A program made the position numbers and the translations under genes. The notes beneath the pieces are model-generated. The model was not told where the DNA came from. It made no database searches and saw only the letters and a list, made by a program, of their open reading frames with translations. Below are positions 49,719 to 57,896 of a stretch of DNA of 64,000 nucleotides, piece after piece. The DNA comes from Nonomuraea guangzhouensis. GTDB taxonomy: Bacteria; Actinomycetota; Actinomycetes; Streptosporangiales; Streptosporangiaceae. Within the stretch, counting starts at the first letter, position 1; every line of letters begins with the position of its first letter. The stretch is taken from positions 1 to 64,000 of the forward strand of contig NZ_JAHKRM010000039.1 of the NCBI RefSeq assembly GCF_019396345.1, in the 5' to 3' direction.

Positions 49719-50123
49719 GTGAGCCCCCACGGGGAGAACGCGGCGGAGATCCTCTGCCCGAGCGCCCGGTGCGAGAAGGACGCGATCCTCCTGGGGGTCT
49801 TTGATGCCACCGGTCGGCTGGGATACATACGTCCAGCTCTCAGGATCGATGACGACTTCGTGGCCGGCACCGCCGAAGGGCGGACCCCGGAGGAGCGTTT
49901 CCGGTTCGCCCAGCCCTGCGTCGAGAGCGGCTGCAGGAACTGGACCGGCGAGCGGTGCTCGGTGATCGACGACGCCCTGGAATTCGGGGTCGCCACCGAA
50001 TCCCTGCCGGCCTGTTCGATCCGGAGAACATGTCGCTGGTTCGCACAGGCCGGGCCGAGTGCCTGTGCGGTATGCCCCCTGATCGTAAGAAACGTGAGAA
50101 CGGCCGATCCAGGCACAGACTGA
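49719..50123 (+). CDS. Cys-rich small protein of the RiPP operon
   Basis: 134 residues from GTG 49719. Ten Cys are arranged in pairs: ILCPSARCEKDA, QPCVESGCRNWTGERC, ACSIRRTCRWFAQAG and SACAVCPLIV. Such spacing suggests zinc or iron-sulfur binding; there is no signal peptide. Not recognised as a known family. It lies 4 bp after the first gene and 19 bp before the precursor gene, so it probably supports peptide maturation, perhaps as a metal-binding partner of the radical SAM enzyme. That role is inferred from position only. Confidence 0.6.
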   Translation: MSPHGENAAEILCPSARCEKDAILLGVFDATGRLGYIRPALRIDDDFVAGTAEGRTPEERFRFAQPCVESGCRNWTGERCSVIDDALEFGVATESLPACSIRRTCRWFAQAGPSACAVCPLIVRNVRTADPGTD

Positions 50124-50142
50124 CACGAAAGGAGATTTCGTC

Positions 50143-50367
50143 ATGCCAGAGGCGAATGACGAGAAAGTATCGAAAGGCCGGGCGACGCTGTCCGTCGAGG
50201 GTCGTAAGATCCTCGGGGAAAGCATCCTGAACGGAATCATCGGGCCGGGCGAGGTAATCGCGGGTTCTCTCGACTACAACCAGTCCGGCGGCAATTACGT
50301 GCAGCGGGGCGGGGGCAATTATCACCAGGGCGGCGGCGGGAATTACGACCAGGCCCCGCTGAGATAG
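50143..50367 (+). CDS. RiPP precursor with four Tyr-x-Gln motifs (multi-cyclophane type)
   Basis: 74 residues from ATG 50143, with AAAGGAGA at the right spacing. The leader (~1-42) includes LSVEGRKILGESILNGIIGP. The core is Gly/Asn-rich and holds four regularly spaced Y-x-Q motifs: Y45-N-Q47, Y52-V-Q54, Y60-H-Q62 and Y68-D-Q70, three of them preceded by G-N. The next gene encodes a radical SAM/SPASM enzyme. Three-residue aromatic-x-x units are what cyclophane-forming radical SAM maturases crosslink, so each Tyr ring may be joined to the Gln (or middle) side chain. It resembles, from memory, the actinobacterial AmcA group of multiple-cyclophane RiPPs. The short C-terminal tail is APLR. Confidence 0.78.
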   Translation: MPEANDEKVSKGRATLSVEGRKILGESILNGIIGPGEVIAGSLDYNQSGGNYVQRGGGNYHQGGGGNYDQAPLR

Positions 50368-50376
50368 GCCCGCGAA

Positions 50377-51591
50377 GTGGCGGACACAGCGGTCCGGCCG
50401 GCGTGGAACCCGGCGGAGCCGGGGTCGATCGAGGGGCTCCAGGTCGTCTACAAGGTGGCCGAACGATGCAACATCAACTGCACGTACTGCTACTACTTCA
50501 ACATGGGCGAGGAGACGGCGTTCGACAGGCCTTCACTCGCCTCCGCTGACGTCACGGAGGCGCTGGCCCACTGGATCGCCCAAGGCTGTGAAGAATTGCG
50601 TATCCCGTACGCGAAGATCGCCTTCCATGGCGGCGAGCCGACCCTCATCGGGGTCAGAAGGTTCGGTGAGGCGTGCCGCCGCCTCCGGGAGATCATCGAG
50701 CCGGTCGCGACCGTCCTGCTGAGCATCCAGACGAACGGCACGCTGCTCGATGACCAGTGGATAGCGGCCTTCGCCGAGCACGGCGTCGCCGTGGGCGTCA
50801 GCATCGACGGGCCGCAGGCGGCCAACGACCGCTTCCGCCTAGACCTGCACGGTCGTTCGAGCTTCAGCCGGACGGAGGATGCGATCCGGCGGCTCGTCGA
50901 GGCGCATGGGCCCGGGAATCCGCTGCCGTCGACCGTCAGCGTCATGCACAGCGGGAACGACTATCGCGAGGTCTACCGCTACTTGCGGGCGCTGGGCGTG
51001 CGGAACATGACCTTCCTGCTTCCCGACAGGAACGCCGACGACGTCGAGTTCATCTCCTCGGGCGCGGCGAAGCAGTACGGGTCGTGCCTCTCAGATCTCT
51101 TCCACGAATGGTTCAGCGAAGACGACACGGACGTGCACCTGCGCTTCGTCGACCAGTTGCTCGACCACTTCCGGCCGGACGTGGCCCCCGGCCAGGCGTT
51201 CCGGCGGCCGCGTAAGGAGAACCAGGTCGTCATCGCGCGCAGCGACGGCACCGTCGCGATCGACGATACGTTCATCCCCGCACTGGGCTGGTACACCGGG
51301 ACGCCGGTGTGCTCCACCGGCGACACCAGCCTGCGCGACTTCCTCGCCGAACCGGTCTTCCTGGAGATCGAGGAGACCTTCAACACCCTGCCCGGAGAAT
51401 GCGCCGGGTGCCGGTGGCGGCAGGTTTGCCGCGGTGGCGATCTGGAGAACCGCTTCTCGAAGCGGAACGGGTTCGACAACCGGTCGGTGTACTGCGACGC
51501 CTACAAGGTGATGTACCAGTACGTCTGCGACGAGCTGGTACGCAACGGCTACCCCGGTGAACTGATCACGGCAAAGTTTGGGAACGCATGA
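50377..51591 (+). CDS. Radical SAM/SPASM peptide maturase (cyclophane-forming type)
   Basis: 404 residues from GTG 50377, 9 bp after the precursor's stop. The radical SAM cluster is C31-x3-C35-x2-C38 (AERCNINCTYCYY), with the SAM-binding HGGEPTL near residue 90. The C-terminal SPASM region (residues ~310-375) has Cys in PVCSTGD, ECAGCRWRQVC and SVYCDAY for auxiliary iron-sulfur clusters. Enzymes of this architecture install C-C crosslinks in peptide precursors. Given the adjacent four-motif precursor, it probably forms several cyclophanes in one chain, moving along the core. Stop overlaps the ATG of the oxygenase gene by 4 bp, so the two are translationally coupled. Confidence 0.88.
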   Translation: MADTAVRPAWNPAEPGSIEGLQVVYKVAERCNINCTYCYYFNMGEETAFDRPSLASADVTEALAHWIAQGCEELRIPYAKIAFHGGEPTLIGVRRFGEACRRLREIIEPVATVLLSIQTNGTLLDDQWIAAFAEHGVAVGVSIDGPQAANDRFRLDLHGRSSFSRTEDAIRRLVEAHGPGNPLPSTVSVMHSGNDYREVYRYLRALGVRNMTFLLPDRNADDVEFISSGAAKQYGSCLSDLFHEWFSEDDTDVHLRFVDQLLDHFRPDVAPGQAFRRPRKENQVVIARSDGTVAIDDTFIPALGWYTGTPVCSTGDTSLRDFLAEPVFLEIEETFNTLPGECAGCRWRQVCRGGDLENRFSKRNGFDNRSVYCDAYKVMYQYVCDELVRNGYPGELITAKFGNA

Positions 51592-52763
51592 CCGTCGAAT
51601 TCACACTGGCCCAGTTGCTCCAGCCGCTCACGGTGGAGACCTTCCTACAGAAGGTGTGGGGCGTCACGCACTATCACGTCGAACGCGGTCGCGAAGACTA
51701 CTTCGCCGGCCTGTTCGGCCCGGCCGCCGTCGAGGACGTCCTGGAGATCGTCCGTCCGGAGCCGTCGGGGGTGGTGGTCGTACGGGAGGACGACCACAGG
51801 AGCCCCGGCTCCTACCGGTTCGCCGACGGCAGCATCGACCTCGTCCGGATCCGCAACGACTTCGCGGACGGCCACACGATCGTCCTCAACGGCGTCGAGC
51901 GTTACGTGCCCGCCATCGCCTCGCTGGCCCACGGCCTCGAGGTCGAGCTGAACTTCGAGACACAGGTCAACGCCTACATCACGCCACCCGGCTCGCAGGG
52001 CTTCCTCCCTCATTACGACGACCACGACGTGCTGGTCCTCCAGGTCCGGGGATCCAAGACCTGGCACGTCCACGACGACGTGCCGCCGCACAAGATGCGA
52101 CGCCGGGAGAAGGTCGTCGCGTCCGGCCTCCCGGCGCCGGCCGTCCTGCGGCTGAACGCGGGAGATGTGCTGTACGTCCCACGCGGCCGCGTCCACGCCG
52201 CCACGGCCAACGCCGAGCCGTCCATCCACCTGACCGTCGGGATCCACGCGCCGACCGTGCTGAAGCTCATCATCGAGGCGCTCGAGTCGCTGAGCTACCA
52301 GGACGACCGCGTCCTCGCCCAGTTGCCGCCCCGGCACCTCGACGACGTGGGCGTCCGCGCGAGCCTCGACGGCCTCCTGTGCGACATGGTCAAGGCCATC
52401 GAGGACCCGGCCGTCCTGGCGGAGGGTTTCGGGGCCCTGGCGGACGCCTTGGTCCGGCGTGGCCGATGCCGGCCCGTCGGACAGCTGGTCCCCAACGCCG
52501 TCGAGGCGCCCCGGATCGACGGGCGGACCCGCGTGGTCAAGTATCAGCCGCTCTACTCGCGTGTGCTGACGATGGCGGACGGGGTCGCGCTGCAGTTCGC
52601 GCAGTCGCTGGTGAGCGCCGACGCCGATCATCGGGCCGCGATGTTGTTCCTGTCGGGGAACACCGAGCCGTTCGAGGTGCGCGACCTGCCGGAGCTGTCC
52701 GAGGCGCAGCAGATCGAGCTGGCCCGTACGCTCGTCGTGGACGGGTTCCTCGTGCGGCTGTGA
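51588..52763 (+). CDS. JmjC-type cupin oxygenase (ROXA-like) of the RiPP operon
   Basis: 391 residues from ATG 51588. The JmjC cupin spans ~85-225 with the Fe(II) triad H142-x-D144 (FLPHYDDHDVLVLQV) and H203 (YVPRGRVHAATAN); the KTWHVH strand and the helical C-terminus with a winged-helix-like end resemble bacterial ribosomal-oxygenase (ROXA/YcfD) proteins, 2-oxoglutarate-dependent hydroxylases acting on polypeptides. Coupled to the radical SAM gene, its likely substrate is the modified precursor, hydroxylating Asn, Gln or another residue of the core (inference). No dedicated protease or exporter lies downstream within the window. Confidence 0.82.
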   Translation: MTVEFTLAQLLQPLTVETFLQKVWGVTHYHVERGREDYFAGLFGPAAVEDVLEIVRPEPSGVVVVREDDHRSPGSYRFADGSIDLVRIRNDFADGHTIVLNGVERYVPAIASLAHGLEVELNFETQVNAYITPPGSQGFLPHYDDHDVLVLQVRGSKTWHVHDDVPPHKMRRREKVVASGLPAPAVLRLNAGDVLYVPRGRVHAATANAEPSIHLTVGIHAPTVLKLIIEALESLSYQDDRVLAQLPPRHLDDVGVRASLDGLLCDMVKAIEDPAVLAEGFGALADALVRRGRCRPVGQLVPNAVEAPRIDGRTRVVKYQPLYSRVLTMADGVALQFAQSLVSADADHRAAMLFLSGNTEPFEVRDLPELSEAQQIELARTLVVDGFLVRL

Positions 52764-52845
52764 CCGTCAGGGCGCGCCGCGCGCGGGCCTTCGCCGACCT
52801 CAGTTGACCGTCACCTCGATGGTCGCACCCTTTCAGCCCGAGTTC

Positions 52846-53030
52846 GACGATGGAACACGGTGCGGCCCTTGCCGCGTACGCCGACGAGGCGCGCCTTCTT
52901 GGCCTGGCGCAAACGCTCAGAATCGGCCGGCTCCAGCTGGTCCAGGTCCAGGCCGACCAGCGCCCGCGCGCCGCAGCTCAGTGCCGAACAGCAGGTAGAC
53001 GATGGCCCGGTCACGCAGCGGGCGGGCGTG
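52846..53030 (-). pseudogene. Tyrosine recombinase, short internal fragment
   Basis: Two minus-strand frames give PLRDRAIVYLLFGTELRRA and then LVGLDLDQLEPADSERLRQA with KKARLVGVRGKGRTVF, the start of an integrase catalytic domain including the first catalytic Arg region. A frameshift lies near 52968. The rest of the gene is missing. Confidence 0.5.
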
Positions 53031-53084
53031 CGCGTGGGGCCCGCGCGGCGGCACATCACGCAGCCGTCACGCCGCAGCCGATGG

Positions 53085-53670
53085 TCTGCGCGCCTCGACA
53101 GCGCGGGCGGCCACCAGCCGCGATCGTGTGCCCGGATTCGGGCGCGATCCTCGGGAAACACCGAGTCCCACTCCTCATCGAGGGCGAACCAGCGCGGCGG
53201 CTGCCCGCTCTCCCCACCCAGCGGCACATCGAGATCGCCTATCGCGGCGTACGACAGGCCAAGCGTCGGCGACCAGTCCGAGCGGTAGGAACGCACGCAG
53301 ACCGCGGCCGGCACATCCAGCAGTTCCGTGTGCAGCCCGGTCTCCTCGACCAATTCGCGTGCTGCGGCGGCGCGGGGTGTCTCTCCCGCTCGACCTTGCC
53401 GCCGGGAGGCACCCAGCCCCGCACCCGGTGCCTGACCAGCAGGACGTGCCCGAAGTCCGGATCGGTCACCCAGACATGGAAGAGGCCCAAGACCCGACGC
53501 CGTAATCTGCGCACGCTCGGCATTCCTGACCATAAGGCCAGGGAATGGGCATCGAGCGGCAAGGGGTATTGGCGCATCGCGGGCTCGCCCATTCTGGCGC
53601 GGGCGCTGCCCAACATCCACTGGGCCGATCTTGGCCTGAAGGGTCTGTATCCGACCTGGCACAGGCTCAA
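53085..53670 (-). pseudogene. Nudix hydrolase, frameshifted inside the Nudix box
   Basis: Minus strand. VLGLFHVWVTDPDFGHVLLV with RGWVPPGGKVER lies in one frame and GETPRAAAARELVEETGLHT in another. Together they make a textbook Nudix box, GGKVERGETPRAAA + RELVEETGL (G-x5-E-x7-REL-x-EE), with an indel near 53385. The remaining domain (LGLSYAAIGDLDVPLGGESG, PPRWFALDEEWDSVF) follows. The catalytic helix is therefore interrupted and the gene is inactive unless the indel is a sequencing error. Confidence 0.65.
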
Positions 53671-53725
53671 AACCACGACCTGACGAACCGCCGGATGCGG
53701 GCCCGCATGTCCGGTGGTGTGAGTA

Positions 53726-53968
53726 GGCCCGGAACTCCTAAAGCTACGGCGAGCCGCAAAGTAGCGGTGAGCTATCTTTCGGGTTCGTCGCGTAGTGGTT
53801 GCAAGTAGGTCAATCCCGGTGAAATGGGCGACCTTTTCCTTGATCGTGAGCCATGTCCTGGTGGTGGTCTCGTTCTGGGAGTGGTGGGGATGCGCGCGGA
53901 GTGGGAACCGGATGAGCTGATCGGTTCGTGGACGCTGGTCGAGGGTGATTGGAAGCTGATCCGTAACA
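53726..53968 (+). repeat. 243-bp terminal inverted repeat, left copy (with transposase stub)
   Basis: Nearly identical (I found one mismatch) to the reverse complement of 60764-61006. It includes the Tn3 terminal repeat and the first ~26 codons of the transposase (ATG 53890; MRAEWEPDELIGSWTLVEGD), then breaks at the Asn-Lys codons and joins unrelated sequence. Confidence 0.85.
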
Positions 53969-54021
53969 CGGGTGCCACCGGAATACGGCAGAAACGGGCC
54001 GCAGTACTAGATAGCCGCTGG

Positions 54022-54552
54022 TCAGAGTTGCTTAGCTCTCTGCCATCGTCGCCGAAAGTGTCCAGGGGCGGAGATGTGGAATGTGAGCGCCTCGGTGGAC
54101 CCTTGCCGGGCATTGAACTGGTGAGGGGAGCTGCGGTTCTCGCCGGACTCCACGTGCACGTTGTGGGCACCTGGCTCGACGTAGAACGTGCAGGTGCCGC
54201 CTGGACCGATCTCGCCGAGGCGTGGCCACTCTGCGTCGAGGATGACCTCGACGGTCTGACGGCTCAGATTCTGGACCTGGAGACACGCCTTTGTCGGGTC
54301 CGAACAGATCGGGAAGTGGTTCTTCGGGACAGGGTCTGGCTGAAGGATCAACGGGATGCGCTTGGAGGGCGCCTCAGGAGCGGGCGGTTCTAGAGGTTGA
54401 GGAGGTGGGAGGCCAATCCATATCGTGAGCAGCACAGATATCGTCACGCCGAGGATCGCAATACCGAGAGCTGGCCAGTTCCACTGACCGTCTTGCAGGA
54501 CCTGGTTGACCGCGACGCCCGCCACCACCGCAGTCGCGATGCCCGCAACCAC
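54022..54552 (-). CDS. Hypothetical membrane protein (transposon passenger)
   Basis: 176 residues from ATG 54552. Two hydrophobic segments near the N-terminus (GIATAVVAGVAVNQVL; GIAILGVTISVLLTIWIGL) are followed by a Pro-rich linker and a ~110-residue domain with beta character (LQVQNLSRQTVEVILDAEWP, GEIGPGGTCTFYVEPGAHNV) and three Cys. The domain resembles small beta-sandwich modules that support extracellular binding; no family is recognised. It is the first gene inside the left transposon end and may be unrelated to transposition. Confidence 0.6.
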   Translation of the reverse strand: MVAGIATAVVAGVAVNQVLQDGQWNWPALGIAILGVTISVLLTIWIGLPPPQPLEPPAPEAPSKRIPLILQPDPVPKNHFPICSDPTKACLQVQNLSRQTVEVILDAEWPRLGEIGPGGTCTFYVEPGAHNVHVESGENRSSPHQFNARQGSTEALTFHISAPGHFRRRWQRAKQL

Positions 54553-54670
54553 CTGTAAAAGCGCTCGCTGTCCTGCCCCACACCGATCGCCCCCTTGGTC
54601 CTGGAAACCTCGCTCGCCGGACGCTGCCGGGTGCGACGTGCTCGGTGTCTGGCTTGTGATTCTTGCGGCG

Positions 54671-55258
54671 CTATGGGGCGTGCTGGGTGAGCGCGGCGTA
54701 TGCCGTCGACCGTGAGATCTTCAGCGTGCGGGCCGCCTCGGTCACCGAGGTGCCGTCATCTACCAGCCGGCGCAACGTCTGCAGTTCTGCCGGGCCGACG
54801 ACGCGTGGGCGGCCGATGTGCTGTTTGCCAGGCAGCATCCGGCCCTCGGCCTGGCGGCGCAGGGCCGAGGCGATGCCTTCGGCTTGGCGTTCGGCGCGCA
54901 GCTCCAGTTCGTACTCGGCGGCCGCGGCCAAGACCGCGAACATGAAGCGGCCTTCCTTGGTATCCAAATCGAAGTTCTCCGTCAGGGACACCACCATGAT
55001 GCTGCGGTCGCGGAGCTCGTTGATCGTGGTCAGGACGTGCCCGGCCGAGCGGCCCCATCGGTCGGACTTCCAGAACTTCAGCGTGTCGCCGGACTGCGGC
55101 CGTGCCAGCAGTGCCTCCCACGCCGGTCGGGCCACGCCGCGCTTGCCGGACTCCTTTTCCATGACCAGCTCGTCGTAGCCACTGACCGCCAGGGCATCGA
55201 GTTGGAGCTGCGGGTTCTGATCACGTGTGGAGACCCGCGCGTACGCCCAGACGGTCAT
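54671..55258 (-). CDS. tnpR: Serine resolvase (Tn3 TnpR type)
   Basis: 195 residues from ATG 55258 (MTVWAYARVSTRDQNPQLQL); an in-frame ATG at 55282 would add eight residues. The catalytic Ser is in ARVSTRDQ, with the conserved DRWGRSAGHVLTTINEL region (residue ~65-80) and AAAAEYELELRAERQAEGI of the E helix. A C-terminal helix-turn-helix (LVDDGTSVTEAARTLKISRS) completes the protein. It would resolve Tn3 cointegrates at res. A 26-bp imperfect palindrome directly upstream (55277-55302) is a likely res subsite. Confidence 0.85.
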   Translation of the reverse strand: MTVWAYARVSTRDQNPQLQLDALAVSGYDELVMEKESGKRGVARPAWEALLARPQSGDTLKFWKSDRWGRSAGHVLTTINELRDRSIMVVSLTENFDLDTKEGRFMFAVLAAAAEYELELRAERQAEGIASALRRQAEGRMLPGKQHIGRPRVVGPAELQTLRRLVDDGTSVTEAARTLKISRSTAYAALTQHAP

Positions 55259-55276
55259 CGCCGCCACCCTTCGCGA

Positions 55277-55302
55277 GTCCAAGAACGTTTACGTTTCTGG
55301 AC
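55277..55302. promoter_or_regulatory. Res-like site next to the resolvase
   Basis: GTCCAAGAACGT TT ACGTTTCTGGAC: 12-bp arms with 10 matches, centred 32 bp from the resolvase start. GTCCAGAAAACTCCGTCC just downstream (about 55328-55345) could be a second subsite. Confidence 0.5.
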
Positions 55303-55380
55303 ACGATAGCGACCAGCCACGATGCCGTCCAGAAAACTCCGTCCGAAAAATTGATGCGGACGCGGCCCCTTCGATCAGGG

Positions 55381-55932
55381 CGCGCCGGTCTTGCCAGAGG
55401 CTATCTCGGCCATCCCGGCCGCACGGCGGCCTCGTTCCTCCCGGACCCGTTCGCCGAGAGGCCCGGCGAGCGCATGTACGCCACCGGGGACAACGTTCGG
55501 CTTCAGCCGGACGGGAACTACGTGTACGTCGGCCGAATCGACGACCAGATCAAGATCAGTGGGTACCGGGTCGAGATCGGCGAGGTGGAGCACAACCTGC
55601 GCGCATGCCGAGGCGTGGTCGACGCGGCGGCACTGTTGCGCGAGGACACCCCGGGCGGCGCGGCCATCGTCGCCTATCTGGTCGGCGAACGGCGACCCGA
55701 CGAGCTGCTCACGAGCCAACTGGGTAGTTGGCTACCCGCGCCGATGATTCCACGCGTCTACGTCTGGCTGGACGAGATGCCTCTCAACCGCGCGGGCAAG
55801 ATCGATCGTCGAGCGCTCGCCAAGATGCTCGATCCCGCACTCCCCCACCCGGACGCAACACGCAACCCTCACGTTGTGCCATTCACTGGCACGGGCGGGA
55901 CGGATACGGGAAACTGTCCCAATGCCTGCTGA
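55381..55932 (+). pseudogene. NRPS adenylation-domain C-terminal fragment
   Basis: Encodes LARGYLGHPGRTAASFLPDP (A6-like), GERMYATGDNVRLQPDGNYV (A7), GRIDDQIKISGYRVEIGEVE (A8) and LPLNRAGKIDRRAL-like PLNRAGKIDRRALAK (A10, catalytic Lys). The N-terminal 400 residues of the adenylation domain and any carrier domain are missing; after A10 a short tail runs to the stop at 55930-55932. The frame overlaps the start of the DinB gene by 11 bp, probably by chance. It is a fragment of a secondary-metabolite gene caught in the transposon. Confidence 0.7.
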
Positions 55933-56686
55933 GTACACCCAAAGTTACCAGTTCCGTGGTGCCCGCATCCACCTGAGCGACCTCTCCGGCCTCGAGATTC
56001 GCGATTGCGACGTCACCGGCCTGAAGATCGTGGACTGCTATGGGGGCAACGTCTCCCTCGGTGGCGGCTTCGAGCGTGTCGTTGTCAACGACGTCGACGT
56101 GACCGCCTACGTCGAGGCCGAGCTCGACCGGCTGCATCCCAACCGGGTGCTGGCCCGTGAGGCCACGTCCGCCGCCGAATACCGGGCCGCTTGGGATGCC
56201 ATCGAGAAGCAATGGGAGGAGACGCTCGACCGCGCCAGGCGCCTACCCGAGGCGAAGCTGCACGAGCAGGTCGACGGCGAGTGGTCGTTCGTCGAGACGC
56301 AGCGGCATCTGCTGATGGCCAGCGATGCCTGGATCGGCAACGCCGTGCTCGAGGAGGACGCGCCGTACCACCCGTTGGGCCTTCCTGCCGGCGGGATGCC
56401 GGCCGAAGCATCGGCGAAGCTCGGGCTCACCCTCGATGCCACCCCGACGTTCGACGAGGTACTCGCGCCGCGGCTGGCCCGCATGGCCACGATGCGCCGG
56501 ATCGTCGACGAGCTCACCGAGGCCGAGCTCGATCGGGTGTGTGGTCGCAAGCCGGCGGACCCATATCCGGACCGGGAGTACGTCGTGCGCCGCTGCCTCA
56601 CGGTGGTGTGCAAGGAAGAGGCCGAGCATCACCGGTATGCGGTCCGCGACCTCACCGTGCTCGAGGCCGGTGCCCGAACCGAGTGA
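55922..56686 (+). CDS. DinB-superfamily protein with pentapeptide-like N-terminus
   Basis: 254 residues from ATG 55922. Residues ~15-55 (HLSDLSGLEIRDCDVTGLKI) show a short stacked-strand pattern like pentapeptide repeats. From ~95 the four-helix DinB fold is clear: WDAIEKQWEETLDRARRLPE, GEWSFVETQRHLLMASDAWI with the first His ligand (H), and KEEAEHHRYAVRDL with the C-terminal ligand pair. DinB-type enzymes are metal-dependent, often thiol (mycothiol/bacillithiol) transferases; the substrate here is unknown. It appears intact although it is surrounded by fragments. Confidence 0.75.
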   Translation: MPAEYTQSYQFRGARIHLSDLSGLEIRDCDVTGLKIVDCYGGNVSLGGGFERVVVNDVDVTAYVEAELDRLHPNRVLAREATSAAEYRAAWDAIEKQWEETLDRARRLPEAKLHEQVDGEWSFVETQRHLLMASDAWIGNAVLEEDAPYHPLGLPAGGMPAEASAKLGLTLDATPTFDEVLAPRLARMATMRRIVDELTEAELDRVCGRKPADPYPDREYVVRRCLTVVCKEEAEHHRYAVRDLTVLEAGARTE

Positions 56687-57120
56687 AGGCGCGTCCCGGC
56701 AATGGACGGCGATCTCGCGATCCTGCGCTTGACCAGCCCATCTTGCTGTCGGAGCCCCTCATCGCACCCGCGCTGCCCAGCCAGGGCGCGGTGCCGACCG
56801 GCGAGGTAGTCACGACCGGCTACGGAAAGACCAGCAATGCGGGCTTCCCCAACGAACGACGCGAGGTCTTCCTCGATGTCACGCCGCGGTGGACCTGCGA
56901 AGGCATCCACCAGTTCGTGAAGCCGATCACGCCCGGAATGAACTGCACCCGCAAATCCGGCCAGACGGCCCGAGCATGCGGCACTGGGTGATGTCGTCAT
57001 CGGAATCGACTCCTGAAATATCTCTGGCCAGTGCGGCAACCCGACCTATCCCACCGTGAATAGGAATGTTTCTCAGCACCGAACCTGGATAAGCGGCAAC
57101 GTGGGAAGGTAGCCGGCGGT
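56687..57120. other. Transposon interior without a supported gene
   Basis: Open frames exist on both strands, but none matches a family I recognise and none has a convincing ribosome site. Composition falls in GC near 57000-57080. Confidence 0.35.
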
Positions 57121-57519
57121 TCATCCCCCTGCCTTCAGCCGGAACGCGAGGCGGCGGGGCGCCTGCACGCGATAGCTGTCCGTCACCAGCTCGGCAACCT
57201 CGACCCAGTCCGTCTCGTCGTCCAGCACCATTCCCACGACATTCACACCCCAGTCGGCCCGGAAGAACGGAGGGCCGGCATGCGCCAGCGCGGCCAACTC
57301 CCCGGGCGGCGCCCGGAAGGTCATCAGGATGGCCGGATCGTCCATATCGATGTACGCCGACCCCCTCACGTCGGTGGTGTAGACGTGCAGGAACGTCCGC
57401 CGGCGAATCCGCCACCGCAAGCCGATCCACGCCGGCTCCTCGTACGCCTCGGGCAGCTCCCCGCAGATCACCCGGAGCCGGCCCACAACGGCGGGTGGAA
57501 CGTCCGCGATGTCGCTCAT
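57121..57519 (-). CDS. MmcQ/YjbR-family protein
   Basis: 132 residues from ATG 57519 (AGGTAC upstream). The sequence ICGELPEAYEEPAWIGLRWR with IRRRTFLHVYTTD, then MTFRAPPGELAALA and the C-terminal DWVEVAELVTDSYRVQAPRR, matches the compact YjbR (CyaY-like) fold, sometimes described as DNA-binding. Role unknown; it is one of the few intact passengers of the Tn3 element. No operon partner on its strand. Confidence 0.78.
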   Translation of the reverse strand: MSDIADVPPAVVGRLRVICGELPEAYEEPAWIGLRWRIRRRTFLHVYTTDVRGSAYIDMDDPAILMTFRAPPGELAALAHAGPPFFRADWGVNVVGMVLDDETDWVEVAELVTDSYRVQAPRRLAFRLKAGG

Positions 57520-57627
57520 CTGTACCTCCCGCGCCCATCCTGCCCGCCGGGTAGGACATCAGCACATCAGAGTCTCCGGGGTTGGCGGGGCCGCGCCGAC
57601 GTCATAGGACTATCGGGCCCAGCTAGA

Positions 57628-57876
57628 TCGATCTGCGGATCTTCGTGTCCGTCGACTTCGAGCAGACCATAGATCGCGCCCTGACCCGCGGCATGGCGAT
57701 GGCCGGATCCGCCGATGCCGCCGAGATCGAACGGTCCTGGCGCCACCGCTACATCCCGTCCCAGCAGCTCTACTTCGCGACAGCCCGCCCGACCGATCAC
57801 GCTGACATCATCGTGTACAACGATCAGCTCCACGAGCCGACCTGGGACATCCGATCCGCGCGCCCGGAACGATCGG
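57628..57876 (+). pseudogene. Uridine-kinase-like C-terminal tail (copy 2)
   Basis: Reads DLRIFVSVDFEQTIDRALTR, SADAAEIERSWRHRYIPSQQ and LYFATARPTDHADIIVYNDQ, the C-terminal third of a uridine-kinase-like NTPase, including the D-x-x-I/V-F-V-S-V strand. The Walker A half is absent upstream. A shorter relative lies at 30296-30439. It abuts the 3' end of the Tn3 transposase gene (57897). Confidence 0.65.
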
Positions 57877-57896
57877 GGATCGGCATGAACTCGTCC

